Shown: positions 25,410 through 36,304 of the stretch, piece by piece | Numbering within the stretch: position 1 is the stretch's first letter | How the letters are laid out: the number at the start of each line of letters is the position of its first letter | Origin: Mangrovicoccus ximenensis | GTDB taxonomy: Bacteria > Pseudomonadota > Alphaproteobacteria > Rhodobacterales > Rhodobacteraceae | Direction of reading: 5' to 3' | NCBI RefSeq assembly: GCF_003056725.1 | Contig: NZ_QBKZ01000004.1 | Location: 445,360-509,359 of the forward strand | Length of the DNA: 64,000 nucleotides | Translations under genes and position numbers: made by a program | The notes under the pieces: generated by a model | Databases searched by the model: none | Told to the model about the DNA's origin: nothing | Seen by the model: the letters and a program-made list of their open reading frames with translations, nothing else

Positions 25410-26327
25410 ATGGCTGAGACGGAACCCGGCAAGCAGGACAGGCCGCAGGGCGGGTCCGGGACGGACTGCCCGGAGCCGGCAGAGCCGCCCTGGTGGGACA
25501 GGCATCACCTGCCGGTCCTGTTCGCGATCGTCTTCGTGCTGTTCCTGGCCGGCCTGCCGGAGGTCTTCCTCGACTGGAGCGCCGGTGCGGCCGGGTTCCG
25601 CCACGGGCTCCTCAGCCTGCTGTCGCTGCTGGCCATTCTCGGCGTGGTCTTCCTGTTCATCTATGCCTTCACGAACCCGCTCGACGGACTGGCCGGGTCG
25701 GCACCGGAGGGCGAGGGCGGCGGCGACCGGGCCTCGGACTGCACCAAGGTGCAGCACCAGAATTTCAAGAAGCTGCTGCTGCCGCTGCGCCTGAGCTACC
25801 TGTTCATGATCCTGTCGATCGGAGGCAGCATCCTGCCCTTCGCCTATCTCGACCGGCAGCATATCGAAAACTCGACGATGGACCAGTTCGAGAGCCCGCT
25901 GCAGGTCCTGATCGGCTGCGTCGAGGGCAAGCCGTCGGAAGCCGACATCAGCTGCGCCAATCCCGATACCCGCCGCCAGTGGCTGGTCAGCCTCGGCGGC
26001 GGCGTGTCGAACAAGGTCCAGTTCAACACCACCGCCGCGACTGCCGCGCTCGTGGCCGATCTCGAAGCGCTGCGCGTCACCGTGCGGTCGATGACCCAGC
26101 TGTCCTATGATCCCGGGCGCGTCTCGGACCTGCTCGGCGACGCGGGGCCGCAGGTCGATGCGGTCAACAAGGCGCTGGAGGACTGGCAGGTCCAGGTCGC
26201 GCGCAACGGCGTGCTGGCGGCGCAGCGCGACGCGATCCGGACCCTCGGCGAGCGCTTCGGCCAGGTCGCCGGACAGGAGCTCGAAGACATCGCGCAGGCG
26301 CTCGATGCGGCGCGGAACGCGGCCTGC
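25410..26327 (+). pseudogene. membrane protein of unknown function, C-terminus missing
   Basis: ATG 25410 with AAAAGGAAA upstream starts an acidic, Pro-rich N-terminus. Two TM helices follow (LPVLFAIVFVLFLAGLPEVF and LLSLLSLLAILGVVFLFIYA), then a cytoplasmic stretch, a third TM (SYLFMILSIGGSILPFAYLD) and a soluble region with two cysteines and a helical C-terminal domain (QVDAVNKALEDWQVQVARNG). I do not recognise the family. At about 26327 it runs into the 3' end of an ABC ATPase gene in another frame, so the end is lost. Confidence 0.55.
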
Positions 26328-26377
26328 GCCTCGATCCGGCGCGGCTCTGGCCGGTGGCGCGGGGCGGCGCCGCATGA
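26328..26377 (+). pseudogene. 3' end of a PotA-like ABC ATPase
   Basis: In the frame ending at the TGA at 26375-26377, the last residues read LDPARLWPVARGGAA. This is typical of the TOBE-domain terminus of spermidine/putrescine-type ATPases, and the stop overlaps the permease start (ATGA). The remainder of the ATPase is missing upstream of the junction at about 26327. Operon context supports the reading. Confidence 0.5.
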
Positions 26378-27213
26378 GCCGCCGTCCGCTTCTCCTGCTC
26401 GCCCCCGCGGCCGGGCTGATCTTCTTCTTCGTGATGCTGCCTTACATCAACGTGCTGGTGATGAGCCTGCGCATGCCGGGCAGCGACGGCAAACCCTATG
26501 ATCCCGGCTTCGGGCTCGAGGCCTATGCCCAGTTCTTCGCCGAGGACTACTATCTCTCGGCGCTGCCGCACACGATCTGGCTCGGCGTGATCACGACGGC
26601 GCTCTGCCTGGTGCTCGGCTATCCGCTGGCGCTGCATATCGCGACCGCCTCGCGGCGCTGGCGCGGCATCCTCTACGGCATCGTGCTGTCGCCGCTCCTC
26701 GTCGGCATCGTGATCCGCAGCTACGGCTGGACGATCCTTCTGGGCAATACCGGCGTCATCAACAAGACGCTGAAGGATCTGGGGATCATCGCCCGGCCGC
26801 TGAAGCTGATGTACAACGATTTCGGCGTCGTGCTGGCGCTGGCGCATGTCTTCCTGCCCTTCATGGTGCTGCCGCTGCTGGCCGCGCTGCAGGGCATCGA
26901 TCCGGCGATCGGCCAGGCTGCGCGCTCGCTCGGCGCCTCGCGCCTGACCGTGTTCCGCCGCGTGACCTTCCCGGTGTCGATGCCGGGCGTGCAGTCGGGC
27001 TGCATCCTCGTCTTCGTTCTGGCGATCTCCTCCTATGTGACGCCGGCGCTGATCGGCGGCATGCGGGTCAAGACCACCACGATCCTCGTCGTCGATGCGC
27101 TGACCGACCAGTTCCTCTGGCCCTTCGGGTCGGCCATGGCCTTCGTCCTGGCGGTCTCCGCCGGGCTGGTGGTCGTCGCCTTTGCCCTGCTCACGCGGAT
27201 GAAGTGGAAATAA
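26374..27213 (+). CDS. potB: ABC transporter permease, PotB type (spermidine/putrescine family)
   Basis: A 279-residue inner-membrane permease with six predicted TM helices, beginning MSRRPLLLLAPAAGLIFFFV. The periplasmic loop has a typical LEAYAQFFAEDYYLSALPHT. The EAA loop that contacts the ATPase reads AARSLGASRLTVFRRVTFPV. It belongs to the polyamine/compatible-solute PotB group; polyamines are likely, but other organic cations are possible. The start overlaps the PotA-like stop (ATGA), and potC follows after 1 base. The ATPase is represented only by its last codons and no binding protein is present. Confidence 0.85.
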   Translation: MSRRPLLLLAPAAGLIFFFVMLPYINVLVMSLRMPGSDGKPYDPGFGLEAYAQFFAEDYYLSALPHTIWLGVITTALCLVLGYPLALHIATASRRWRGILYGIVLSPLLVGIVIRSYGWTILLGNTGVINKTLKDLGIIARPLKLMYNDFGVVLALAHVFLPFMVLPLLAALQGIDPAIGQAARSLGASRLTVFRRVTFPVSMPGVQSGCILVFVLAISSYVTPALIGGMRVKTTTILVVDALTDQFLWPFGSAMAFVLAVSAGLVVVAFALLTRMKWK

Positions 27214-27214
27214 C

Positions 27215-27994
27215 ATGCGTCTCGCCGAAGCCCTGCTCGCGATCTTCCGCGTGCTCGTCTACATCTTCCTGCTGGCGCCGATCGCGGTGGTGGTGCTCGC
27301 GTCCTTCAATGCCGGGAACTTCCTGACCTTCCCGCCGCAGGGGCTGAGCCTGCGCTGGTTCGTCACCTTCCTGCAGAACGACGTCTTCATCGACGCGATC
27401 GTCTATTCGGCGGTTCTGGCGGCGCTGGCCACGGCGGTGTCGCTGGTGATCGGCACCATGGCGGCGCTCTACTACGTGCGCCATGCCGGCAGGGAGGCCG
27501 AGACGGTGCGCGTCCTGCTGCTGCTGCCGCTGATCCTGCCGGAGATCCTGACGGCCATCGCGCTGCTCTTCTTCTTCTACGAGATCGGCGTCGGGCTCGA
27601 GCACAAGATCGCGCTCTTCACCGGCCATGTGCTGATGACGCTGCCCTTCGTCTTCCTCAATGTCACCACCTCGCTGCAGGGGAGCGACGAGGCCTGCGAA
27701 CTGGCCGCCCGCTCGCTCGGGGCGTCGCGGATGAAAGCCTTCCGCCGCATCACCTTGCCGCTGGCGGCGCCGGGCCTTGCGACAGGTGGGGTCTTTGCCT
27801 TCATCATCAGCTTCGATACCTTCGGGATCTCCTTCATCCTCAAGGGAACCGGCTCCGCGCCGCTGCCGATCCAGCTCTATGACTACCTGCGCTTCAACTT
27901 CACGCCCGAGGCGGCGGCGGTGTCCACCGTCTCGATCCTCTTCACCCTCGTTGCCGTCGTGGCGGCGGACCGGCTCTTCGGCCGCAAGGGCTGA
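27215..27994 (+). CDS. potC: ABC transporter permease, PotC type (spermidine/putrescine family)
   Basis: A 259-residue second permease of the same transporter, with an N-terminal helix (LVYIFLLAPIAVVVLASFNA), the family loop NFLTFPPQGLSLRWFVTF and an EAA loop AARSLGASRMKAFRRITLPL. Six TM helices are expected. It pairs with PotB as a heterodimeric channel. A GntR regulator follows 3 bases later, suggesting a locally regulated uptake operon. Confidence 0.85.
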   Translation: MRLAEALLAIFRVLVYIFLLAPIAVVVLASFNAGNFLTFPPQGLSLRWFVTFLQNDVFIDAIVYSAVLAALATAVSLVIGTMAALYYVRHAGREAETVRVLLLLPLILPEILTAIALLFFFYEIGVGLEHKIALFTGHVLMTLPFVFLNVTTSLQGSDEACELAARSLGASRMKAFRRITLPLAAPGLATGGVFAFIISFDTFGISFILKGTGSAPLPIQLYDYLRFNFTPEAAAVSTVSILFTLVAVVAADRLFGRKG

Positions 27995-27997
27995 GCC

Positions 27998-28669
27998 GTG
28001 ACCGGGGGGAGGATCGCGGCGCTGCCGCTGCGTTCGATTGGCGCGCAGATCGCCGAGCAGCTCGAGGCGGCGATCATCCGCGAGGAATTCGCGCCGGGCG
28101 AAAAGCTGCGCGAGGAAGCCATCTGCGCGCAGTTCGGCGTGTCCCGCTCGCCCTTGCGCGAGGCGCTTCAGATCCTCGAGGGCACCGGACTTGTAGAACG
28201 CCGCCCCCGGCTTGGCGCGCGGGTGACGGAGATGTCGGTGGCCGGGCTCGACGAGCTGACGCAATGCCGCCTGCCGCTGGAATCGACCGCCGCGGGGCTT
28301 GTGGCGCGGCGGCCCGAGCGCGGCACGATCGCCGATGCGCTGCAGGCCGAGGTCGCGCTGATGGCGCAGGCGCCCGATCACCGCGCGGCCTTCGAGGCGA
28401 ATGTCCGGCTCACCGGACTCCTGCATTCGGCTTGCGGCAACGCGCTCTTGATGCGGCTCCTGGCGCAGATCGACCGGCAGGCGCTGCGCTACCGGTTCCG
28501 CGCCTACCGCTCTGACGAGGCCATCCTCGGCCGGATGAGCGCCGAGAACCAGCTTCTGGTCGATGCGGTCCGCGCGGGCGATGCGGCGCGCGCCGAGGCG
28601 GTCACGGTCGAGCTGATACGCCGCGCCTGGGAAACCACCCGCGCGGTCCTGGAGCGTGGCGCGGACTGA
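27998..28669 (+). CDS. GntR-family (FCD/FadR subgroup) transcriptional regulator
   Basis: A 223-residue regulator with a GTG start at 27998 placed 3 bases after potC. The N-terminal winged helix (residues 15-75) reads QIAEQLEAAIIREEFAPGEK then LREEAICAQFGVSRSPLREA and GLVERRPRLGARV. An all-helical FCD ligand domain follows, with its metal/ligand-type Arg-His pattern partly altered (NVRLTGLLHSACGN instead of the usual D-FH--L). It probably controls the polyamine-type transporter it is co-transcribed with. The ligand is unknown. Confidence 0.85.
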   Translation: MTGGRIAALPLRSIGAQIAEQLEAAIIREEFAPGEKLREEAICAQFGVSRSPLREALQILEGTGLVERRPRLGARVTEMSVAGLDELTQCRLPLESTAAGLVARRPERGTIADALQAEVALMAQAPDHRAAFEANVRLTGLLHSACGNALLMRLLAQIDRQALRYRFRAYRSDEAILGRMSAENQLLVDAVRAGDAARAEAVTVELIRRAWETTRAVLERGAD

Positions 28670-28708
28670 GCAGGACAGCTCCGCCCGCGCGCTGCCGGAC
28701 CGGTTTCG

Positions 28709-29215
28709 GTGACGGTCCGCGGTGACGGCAAGGGCGGCACCGTCTACGAGACGACCGGCTATCGCGGGCGCGCGGCGCTGCGGGCCGAGGATGTGCTGGA
28801 CCGGATCAGGGGGCTGACCGAGGCGCAGCGCGCAGCCGGACGGCGCTATGCGGCGCTGGCCGAGGCGGTGGAAGCGGGCGGCATGAAGTGCTCAGGGTCC
28901 TTCATGCAGGGCGGCATGGGCGGCGGCGAGGCGACGCGGGACTTCATGGACGTGCATCTGCAGCGCAGCGAGACGCTGCGCCGGATGAACCGCGCTATCG
29001 GCGACGGCATCGGCATGAAGGTGCGCCGGGTCCGGCCATCTGACCGCGGCACCAAGCGGTCCATCTCCGACGGCAAGCTGGCTGAGATGGTGTGCCTCGG
29101 CGGAGCGTCCATCCTTGGCGTGCTGCAGGCGCATGGCTGGGCCGATACCGGCAAGAATGCAGCGACGCTCCGCGGCGCGTTGGCTGCCGTCCTGGAGCGG
29201 CTGAGGGCCTGCTGA
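28709..29215 (+). CDS. phage protein resembling DUF6456 domain proteins
   Basis: A 168-residue protein from GTG 28709. The helical core LTEAQRAAGRRYAALAEAVE, then RRMNRAIGDGIGM and LAEMVCLGGASILGVLQAHG with WADTGKNAATLRGALAAVLE, follows the AAGERF - L-AA---LG - VC--G-SL---E---GW pattern of DUF6456 domains. Those are found in alphaproteobacterial regulators and phage late genes. Its place just before HNH and terminase genes suggests a late-gene regulator. This is inference from pattern, and the N-terminus may be foreign if the left prophage border lies within it. Confidence 0.5.
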   Translation: MTVRGDGKGGTVYETTGYRGRAALRAEDVLDRIRGLTEAQRAAGRRYAALAEAVEAGGMKCSGSFMQGGMGGGEATRDFMDVHLQRSETLRRMNRAIGDGIGMKVRRVRPSDRGTKRSISDGKLAEMVCLGGASILGVLQAHGWADTGKNAATLRGALAAVLERLRAC

Positions 29216-29358
29216 GCGAAAGGGGATTGACCTTAGGACGGATCGGCGCCATCACTTCTGCATCATCGAGAAATGCGCCCGGCAGGCACCACCTGCGCGG
29301 GCGTTTTGCGTTTGCACGATCCAGACATGACCGTCATACCCACCACACCGGACCAGCC

Positions 29359-29730
29359 ATGGGCCGCCTGAAGGCGTTGCCGCCCAGGCTGTCGGCCCTG
29401 CCGCCGCGCCTTGGCCTCGGCGTGCATGGCGACCGGCGGGAGATGACCGGCAAGCGGGATCGCCGCCACGAGCCGCAGGGCAAGTGGCATCACCTCTACT
29501 GCAAGGCGCGATGGCAGCACCTGCGCATGTCGGTCCTGAAGGCGGCTAACTTCACCTGCGTCCGCTGCAGCAGCATCTCCAGGCATCCGAAGGGCTCAGA
29601 CATGCACGCCGACCACATTGTTGCGCATCGCGGCGACGAGGCGCTGTTCTACGACCGGTCGAACCTCCAGTGCCTCTGCGCCCGCTGCCACAACAGCGAC
29701 AAGCAGCGCGAGGAGCGTGCCGCGCGATGA
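29359..29730 (+). CDS. phage HNH endonuclease
   Basis: A 123-residue protein. After a basic N-terminus it shows a zinc-binding CVRC, the HNH core HADHIVAHRGDEALFYDRSN and NLQCLCARCHNSDKQREE. HNH nucleases encoded next to the terminase are required for packaging-related DNA cleavage in HK97-type phages. The start at 29359 gives MGRLKALPPRL; the upstream open frame lacks a good ribosome site. Confidence 0.85.
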   Translation: MGRLKALPPRLSALPPRLGLGVHGDRREMTGKRDRRHEPQGKWHHLYCKARWQHLRMSVLKAANFTCVRCSSISRHPKGSDMHADHIVAHRGDEALFYDRSNLQCLCARCHNSDKQREERAAR

Positions 29731-29853
29731 CTGCGCAGGCCGTCGCGCATGTCCGGTCCTGCGGCACCGCCGCCGGAGGCCAGGGGGGGTGTAAAAAGTT
29801 CAGGGGCGCCCGTGGCCTAGACCGGCGTGTTCTCTCATCGGGGGATTTTTTTC

Positions 29854-30345
29854 TTGCCTCGTGAATTTGACCTCCTCGGTGATCCGATCCCGGAGAACTT
29901 CGGGGCGGCCGGCCGCAACGGCCATGTCGTGACCAAGGAAAGTTATAACAAAGTCAGGCTCTTGGTGCTTGCCGGGATGGATGCGAAGCAGATCGGCGAA
30001 GAGATCGGCATCTCGGCCCCGACCGTTCGGAAGCATTATTTTTCCAGGCGCTCCATCAAGGAGGCGGCCGGGCGCGTGCTGGTCGAGCAGCGTGCGCGGA
30101 TGATGATCCTGCTCGACCAGGCGGCGGCCGAGGGCAATGTCGCGGCGCAGAAGGAGATGCTCCGGCTGATCGACGCGCTGGAACCGGGCATGCAGGGCGC
30201 GGCCGTGCCCGAGCGCCCGGTCGCGGGCGGCAGGATCGGCAAGAAGGCGGCGCGCCAGATCGCGGCCGAGGCGCATGCCGCCTCGGGCGGAAAATACGCG
30301 CCGCCCGCCCAGCCGAAGCTGGTCGTGAGCAACCGGGACGGCTGA
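29854..30345 (+). CDS. phage terminase small subunit
   Basis: A protein of 163 residues from TTG 29854, chosen because GGGGGA precedes it and the family start PREFDLLGDPIPENFGAAGR follows. A helix-turn-helix (VLAGMDAKQIGEEIGISAPT, VRKHYF) recognises packaging DNA. A helical oligomerisation segment (AAAEGNVAAQKEMLRLIDAL) and a basic tail follow. A GTG at 29827 is an alternative start. Its stop overlaps the TerL start. Confidence 0.75.
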   Translation: MPREFDLLGDPIPENFGAAGRNGHVVTKESYNKVRLLVLAGMDAKQIGEEIGISAPTVRKHYFSRRSIKEAAGRVLVEQRARMMILLDQAAAEGNVAAQKEMLRLIDALEPGMQGAAVPERPVAGGRIGKKAARQIAAEAHAASGGKYAPPAQPKLVVSNRDG

Positions 30346-32047
30346 TGGCACTCGACTGGTCGACAGCTTGCCCGGACTGGGAAAGCCGGGTGGTCGCGGG
30401 CGAGCCGTTGGTGCCTTTCGCCCCGCTCTACCCGGAGGAGGCCGCGGCCGCGCTCGAGGTCTTCAAGGGGCTGCGGATCGTCGACGTTCCGGGCAAGCCG
30501 ACCTTCGGCGAGGCCTGCGAGCCCTGGGTCTTCGATTTCGTAGCCGCGATCTTCGGCGCCTATGACCCGGAGCGGGCCAAGCGGCTGATCACCGAGTTCT
30601 TCCTGCTGATCAGCAAGAAGAATTCGAAGTCGACAATCGCCGCCGGGATCATGGTCACGGCGCTGATCCGCAACTGGCGGCACTCGGCCGAGCTGCTGAT
30701 CCTGGCGCCGACGATCGAGGCGGCGAACAACTGCTTCAAGCCCGCCGCCGACATGGTCTCGGAGGATCCGGACCTGGGCGATCCCGAGACCGGGCTTCTG
30801 CATGTCGTCGACCACCAGCGGCTGATCAAGCACCGCGTCACCTCGGCGACGCTGAAGGTGGTCAGCGCCGACGACAAGACGGTGGGCGGCAAGAAGGCGG
30901 CCTTCGTGCTGGTCGACGAGCTCTGGCTTTTCGGCAAGCAGGCGCGGGCGGATTCGATGCTGCGCGAGGCGACCGGGGGCATGGTCTCGCGGCCCGAGGG
31001 CTTCGTGATCTACCTGTCGACCCAGAGCGACGAGCCGCCGGCCGGGGTGTTCAAGGACAAGCTCGACTATGCCCGCGACGTGCGCGACGGCCGCATCGCG
31101 GATCCGCAGTTCCTGGCGGTGATCTACGAGTTCCCGAAGGCGATGGTCGACAGCAAGGCCTTCATGGAGCCGGAAAATTTCCGCGTCACCAACCCCAATA
31201 TCGGCCGGTCGGTGATGGCCGACTGGCTGGTGCGCGAGATGGGCAAGGAGATCGCCAAGGGGCCACAGACCCGCAACGTTTTCCTGGCCAAGCACCTCAA
31301 TGTCGAGATCGGGCTGAACCTGCGCGCCAACCGCTGGCCGGGGGCGGAGTTCTGGGCGGCGAAAGGCGATGCTGCGCTGACGTTCGAGACGCTGCTCGAC
31401 AGGTCGGAGGCCGTCGTGATCGGCATCGACGGCGGCGGGCTCGACGACCTCTTCGGGCTGTCCGTGCTGGGCCGTGAGGCCGGGACGCGCTGCTGGCTCT
31501 CCTGGTGCCATGCCTGGGCGCATTCCGGCGTGCTCGAGCGGCGCCAGAGCATCGCGCCCAAGCTGCGTGAATTCGAGGCCGAGGGCAGCCTGACCTTCGT
31601 GGACGACAAGCTCGAGGACCTCTCGGAAATCGTGGAGATCACCGGCGTGGTGCGCGACCGCGGCCTGCTGGCGGCTGTGGCGGTCGACCCGGCGGGGCTC
31701 GGCGAGCTGGTCGATGCCATGGCCGGGATCGACGTGACGCAAGAGGCGGGAACGCTGATCGGCGTCGGACAGGGATACGCGATGATGAACGCGATCAAGA
31801 CGGCGGAGCGGCGGCTGGTGAACGGCACGCTGATGCATGACGGCAGCGCGCTGATGGCCTGGTGCGTCGGAAACCTGAAGATCGAGCCGACCGCGACGGC
31901 GATCCGCGCCAGCAAGCAGACCGCGGGCGATGCCAAGATCGACCCGGTGATGGCGCTCTTCGACGCGGTGACCGTGATGAGCCGCAATCCCGAGCCGGTC
32001 CGCACCGGCGCCAACCGCGACAGCTACTTCGCCGCACTGGGGGCCGC

Positions 32048-32051
<4 letters not shown>
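30345..32051 (+). CDS. phage terminase large subunit
   Basis: A 568-residue packaging motor of the HK97 TerL group. The N-terminal ATPase carries an atypical Walker A, FLLISKKNSKSTIAAG, in which the usual glycine before KST is serine, and a Walker B, AAFVLVDELWLFG. The C-terminal RNase H-like nuclease starts near residue 360 (AVVIGIDGGGLDDLFGLSVL) and includes LLAAVAVDPAGLGEL and DPVMALFDAVTVM with likely metal-binding acids. It overlaps the portal gene by 4 bases (ATGA). Confidence 0.92.
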
Positions 32052-33267
<1,216 letters not shown>

Positions 33268-33268
<1 letters not shown>

Positions 33269-33924
33269 TGGATACCAAGGCATTCCGCTTCGAGATCAAG
33301 GCGCTCGGCGAGGACGGCACGGTCGAGGGCTATGCCGCGGTCTTCGGCAATGTCGATGGCGGCGGCGACAGGCTCGTGCCCGGGGCGTTCCGGGCGGGGC
33401 TGGCCAAGGCCGCCGCCGAGGGGCGCAGCATCCCGATGCTCTGGCAGCACGATCCCGACCGGCCGATCGGCGTCTGGACGGAGCTGCAGGAAGATGACCG
33501 CGGCCTCAAGGCGGCAGGGCAGCTGATCCTCGATGTCGGGCAGGCACGCGAAGCGCATGCGCTGATGAAGGCAGGCGCGCTCGGCGGTCTCTCGGTCGGC
33601 TACCGGACCGTGAAGGCCGGAAACGATGGCGGCGTGCGCCAGCTCGAGGAGGTCGACCTCTGGGAGGTGTCGCCGGTGACCTTCCCGATGAACCGGCTGG
33701 CACGGCTCACCGCGGTGAAGGCCGAAGGCGCGGAGGCGGAACTTGAAAAGCTCAGGGCCGGGGAACGGCTAACCGAGCGGGAATTCGAACGGCTGCTCAA
33801 GGGGAGCTTGGGGCTGTCGAATTCGCAGGCTGAGCGCGCCGCCCGCGTTCACCTGAAAGGGCAGGGGGACCCTGCCGGCGGGGCGGATGACGAAGCGGCC
33901 TTCTGGGCGGCGATGGCGGGCTGA
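33268..33924 (+). CDS. phage prohead maturation protease (S78/HK97 gp4 family)
   Basis: A 218-residue serine protease that cleaves scaffold and capsid N-termini. It shows GYAAVFGNVDGGGDRLVPGA, the catalytic histidine in MLWQHDPDRPIGVW, and the catalytic serine in GALGGLSVGYRTV. The following EEVDLWEVSPVTFPMNRLA is strongly conserved in the family. ATG 33268 overlaps the portal stop; a GTG three bases earlier is also possible. Confidence 0.92.
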
Positions 33925-33955
33925 GGCCCGCTCCACAACATCAACGGAGATTCCG

Positions 33956-35152
33956 ATGTCGGAACAGAAATCGGCCGCGCAGCTCGCGGCGGAAACGAAA
34001 GCCGCGTTCGATCAGAAGCACGACGCGGTCAAGGAAGTCGCCGAGAAGGCGCTCGACATGGCGCAGAAGGGCGAGACCGCGACGGCCGCCTTCAAGGCCG
34101 AAATGGACGAAAAGCTCAGCGCCATGAACGGGATGAAGGCCCAGCTGGCCGAGCTCGAGCAGCAGCTGTCCCGCGGCGGCGGCGATGGCGCCCAGGAGGC
34201 GAAGAGCCTCGGCCAGCGCTTCGTCGAGACCGACGACTTCAAGGGCTTCAAGGACACGCAGCGCAAGGGCGCCTCGGCGTCGATGGAGGTCAAGGCCGAC
34301 ATCACCACCGCGACCACCGGCGCCGGGGGCGTCGGCGCGGCGATCCAGCCGAACTACCGCCCCGGCGTGATCGAGCAGCCGCGCCGCCGCATGACGGTCC
34401 GCCAGCTGCTGATGCCGGGCACGACCGACAGCCCGGTCGTCGACTACACGGTCGAGACCGGTTTCACGAACAATGCCGCCCCGGCCGCCGAGGGCGCGCT
34501 GAAGGCGCAGAGCGATCTGACGCTCGACGACGTCCAGACCCGCACCAAGGTGCTGGCGCACTGGTTCCGGGTCTCGAAGCAGACCCTGTCGGACGTGGCG
34601 CAGATCCGCACGCTGATCGATACCCGCCTGATGTACGGGCTGGAGATGGTCGAGGAGATGCAGATCCTCTTCGGCGACGGGACCGGCGAGAACCTGCACG
34701 GGATCGTGCCGCAGGCCACGGCCTATGTGGATCCGACCGGCGGGGCGGACACCCAGTCGATCGACAAGATCCGGCTGATGCTGCTGCAGGCCTCGCTGGC
34801 CGAGTATCCCTCCGACGGCATCGTCATGAACCCGATCGACTGGGCCTGGATCGAGCTGCTGAAGGACGGCGAGGGCCGCTACATCATCGGCCAGCCGCAG
34901 GGCAATATCGGCGCGACGCTGTGGAACGCGCCGGTGGTGGCGACCCAGGCGATGACCGTCGACAAGGTGCTGACCGGCGCCTTCGGCATGGCGGCGCAGC
35001 TGTTCGACCAGTGGGCGGGCCGGATCGAGACCGGCTTCCAGGATGACGACTTCACCCGCAACAAGGTCACGATCCTCGCCGAGGAACGCTTGGCGCTCGC
35101 GGTCTACCGCCCCGAGGCCTTCATCTACGGCGACTTCGGCCGCGTGGCGTAA
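33956..35152 (+). CDS. phage major capsid protein, HK97 fold
   Basis: A 398-residue capsid protein. The first 100 residues are a charged coiled-coil delta domain (KQLAEL-type heptads: MKAQLAELEQQLSRGGG) that the prohead protease would remove. The mature fold follows: RKGASASMEVKADITT (likely cleavage region), RRRMTVRQLLMPGTTDSPVV, VLAHWFRVSKQTLSDVAQIR, QILFGDGTGENLHGIVPQAT and the C-terminal RNKVTILAEERLALAVYRPE. ATG 33956 follows AACGGAGATTCCG. Confidence 0.93.
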   Translation: MSEQKSAAQLAAETKAAFDQKHDAVKEVAEKALDMAQKGETATAAFKAEMDEKLSAMNGMKAQLAELEQQLSRGGGDGAQEAKSLGQRFVETDDFKGFKDTQRKGASASMEVKADITTATTGAGGVGAAIQPNYRPGVIEQPRRRMTVRQLLMPGTTDSPVVDYTVETGFTNNAAPAAEGALKAQSDLTLDDVQTRTKVLAHWFRVSKQTLSDVAQIRTLIDTRLMYGLEMVEEMQILFGDGTGENLHGIVPQATAYVDPTGGADTQSIDKIRLMLLQASLAEYPSDGIVMNPIDWAWIELLKDGEGRYIIGQPQGNIGATLWNAPVVATQAMTVDKVLTGAFGMAAQLFDQWAGRIETGFQDDDFTRNKVTILAEERLALAVYRPEAFIYGDFGRVA

Positions 35153-35208
35153 CCGGCCCGCCGGGGACGCGCTGCGCGTCTCTGGCCTGTCCCTGAAAGG
35201 AGACTGGA

Positions 35209-35466
35209 ATGGAAAAATTCAAGGTGATCCGCCCGCATATCGGCGACCGCTACTATGCGCCGGGAGAGACCCGCGAGATCGACCCGAAACGGGCCGCGCA
35301 TCTGGTGCGGGCAGGCGTCCTCGTCGCGGACGAGGGAGCCGCGGAGCAGGCGGAGGCCGCGCGCGCCGCTGCCGAGAAGGCTGCCGCAGAGCAGGCGGAG
35401 GCCGAGCGGGCCGCTGCCGATAAGCCTGCGGCCAAGAAGCCTGCGGCGGAGAAGGCCGCGAAGTGA
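35209..35466 (+). CDS. small phage protein with Ala/Lys/Glu-rich tail
   Basis: An 85-residue protein between capsid and connector genes. The N-terminal 45 residues are compact (MEKFKVIRPHIGDRYYAPGE). The C-terminal half is a low-complexity run of AEQAEAARAAAEKAA repeats, probably a long helix. AAAGGAGACTGGA precedes the start. It may be a capsid accessory or decoration protein; its function is unknown. It overlaps the next gene by 4 bases. Confidence 0.7.
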   Translation: MEKFKVIRPHIGDRYYAPGETREIDPKRAAHLVRAGVLVADEGAAEQAEAARAAAEKAAAEQAEAERAAADKPAAKKPAAEKAAK

Positions 35467-35972
35467 CCCCGGCCCTGGTCGAAGCGCCGACCCTCCGGCC
35501 CGTCACGCTCGAGGAGGCGCGGATGCATTGCCGCGCCGATCACGAGTTCGAGGATGTGCTGATCGACGGCTACCTGCTGGCCGCGATCGGCCATCTCGAC
35601 GGCTGGTCCGGGGTGCTCGGCCGCTGCATCATGCCCCAGACCTGGCGCGTCACGGCCGATTGCGCCGGGTGGCATGTCCTGCCGATGCCGGACGTGGTCA
35701 CGGCCGTGGCCACCTACGGGGACAGCTCGACGGAGACGCTGGCGGTGACGCCGACCGCGGCGGGCCCCGGCGTCTCCCTCGCCGGGCCTGCCTCGATCGA
35801 CTTCACCTGCCGGATGTCCGAAGCCGGGATCGACCGCGTCCGCGTGATCGTCCTGCAGCTGGTCGGGCTCTGGTACGCCAACCGCGAAGCAGCCGTGCCG
35901 GTCGCCCTGCAGCAGGTGCCGGCCGCGGCGCAGGCGCTGATTTCGGCGCTGCGCTGGAGGGCCCCGCTGTGA
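35463..35972 (+). CDS. phage head-tail connector protein (gp6-like)
   Basis: A 169-residue protein from GTG 35463. It opens with the connector pattern RPVTLEEARMHCRADHEFED then VLIDGYLLAAIGHLDGWSG and has a C-terminal AVPVALQQVPAAAQALISAL helix, as in HK97 gp6-like adaptors that extend the portal ring. GTGA overlaps link it to both neighbours. Confidence 0.82.
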   Translation: MTPALVEAPTLRPVTLEEARMHCRADHEFEDVLIDGYLLAAIGHLDGWSGVLGRCIMPQTWRVTADCAGWHVLPMPDVVTAVATYGDSSTETLAVTPTAAGPGVSLAGPASIDFTCRMSEAGIDRVRVIVLQLVGLWYANREAAVPVALQQVPAAAQALISALRWRAPL

Positions 35973-36304
35973 GCGCTGGCCAGCGCCAGTTCCGTGCCGT
36001 CTTCGAAAAGCCGGTGAAGGTGTCGGACGGCTACGGGGGGTACGATGTGACCTGGGAGGCGCTCGGGCCGCGCTGGGTCGGCATGGCAACCGCAGCACCG
36101 GCGGTGGCGGACGAGGAGTTCAGCCAGTCGCGCGAGGTCCAGGTGCTGGATCACGTCCTGAGCGTGATCGACGACCCGGAGACGCGCACCATTACCGCGG
36201 AATGGCGGGTCACGGTCCAGGGCCGCGTGATGAACCTCCGCGCGGTCGGGTTTCCGGTCTTCGGCAAGATCCGCGTGAACGCACAGGAAGGCACCGCGCC
36301 ATGA
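35969..36304 (+). CDS. phage head closure protein
   Basis: A 111-residue beta-rich protein from GTG 35969, overlapping the connector stop. RQFRAVFEKPVKVSDGYGGY, EALGPRWVGMATAAPAVADE and MNLRAVGFPVFGKIRV fit the SPP1 gp16 / HK97 gp7-like stopper family, which seals the portal after packaging. It overlaps the following gene by 4 bases (ATGA). Confidence 0.78.
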   Translation: MSAGQRQFRAVFEKPVKVSDGYGGYDVTWEALGPRWVGMATAAPAVADEEFSQSREVQVLDHVLSVIDDPETRTITAEWRVTVQGRVMNLRAVGFPVFGKIRVNAQEGTAP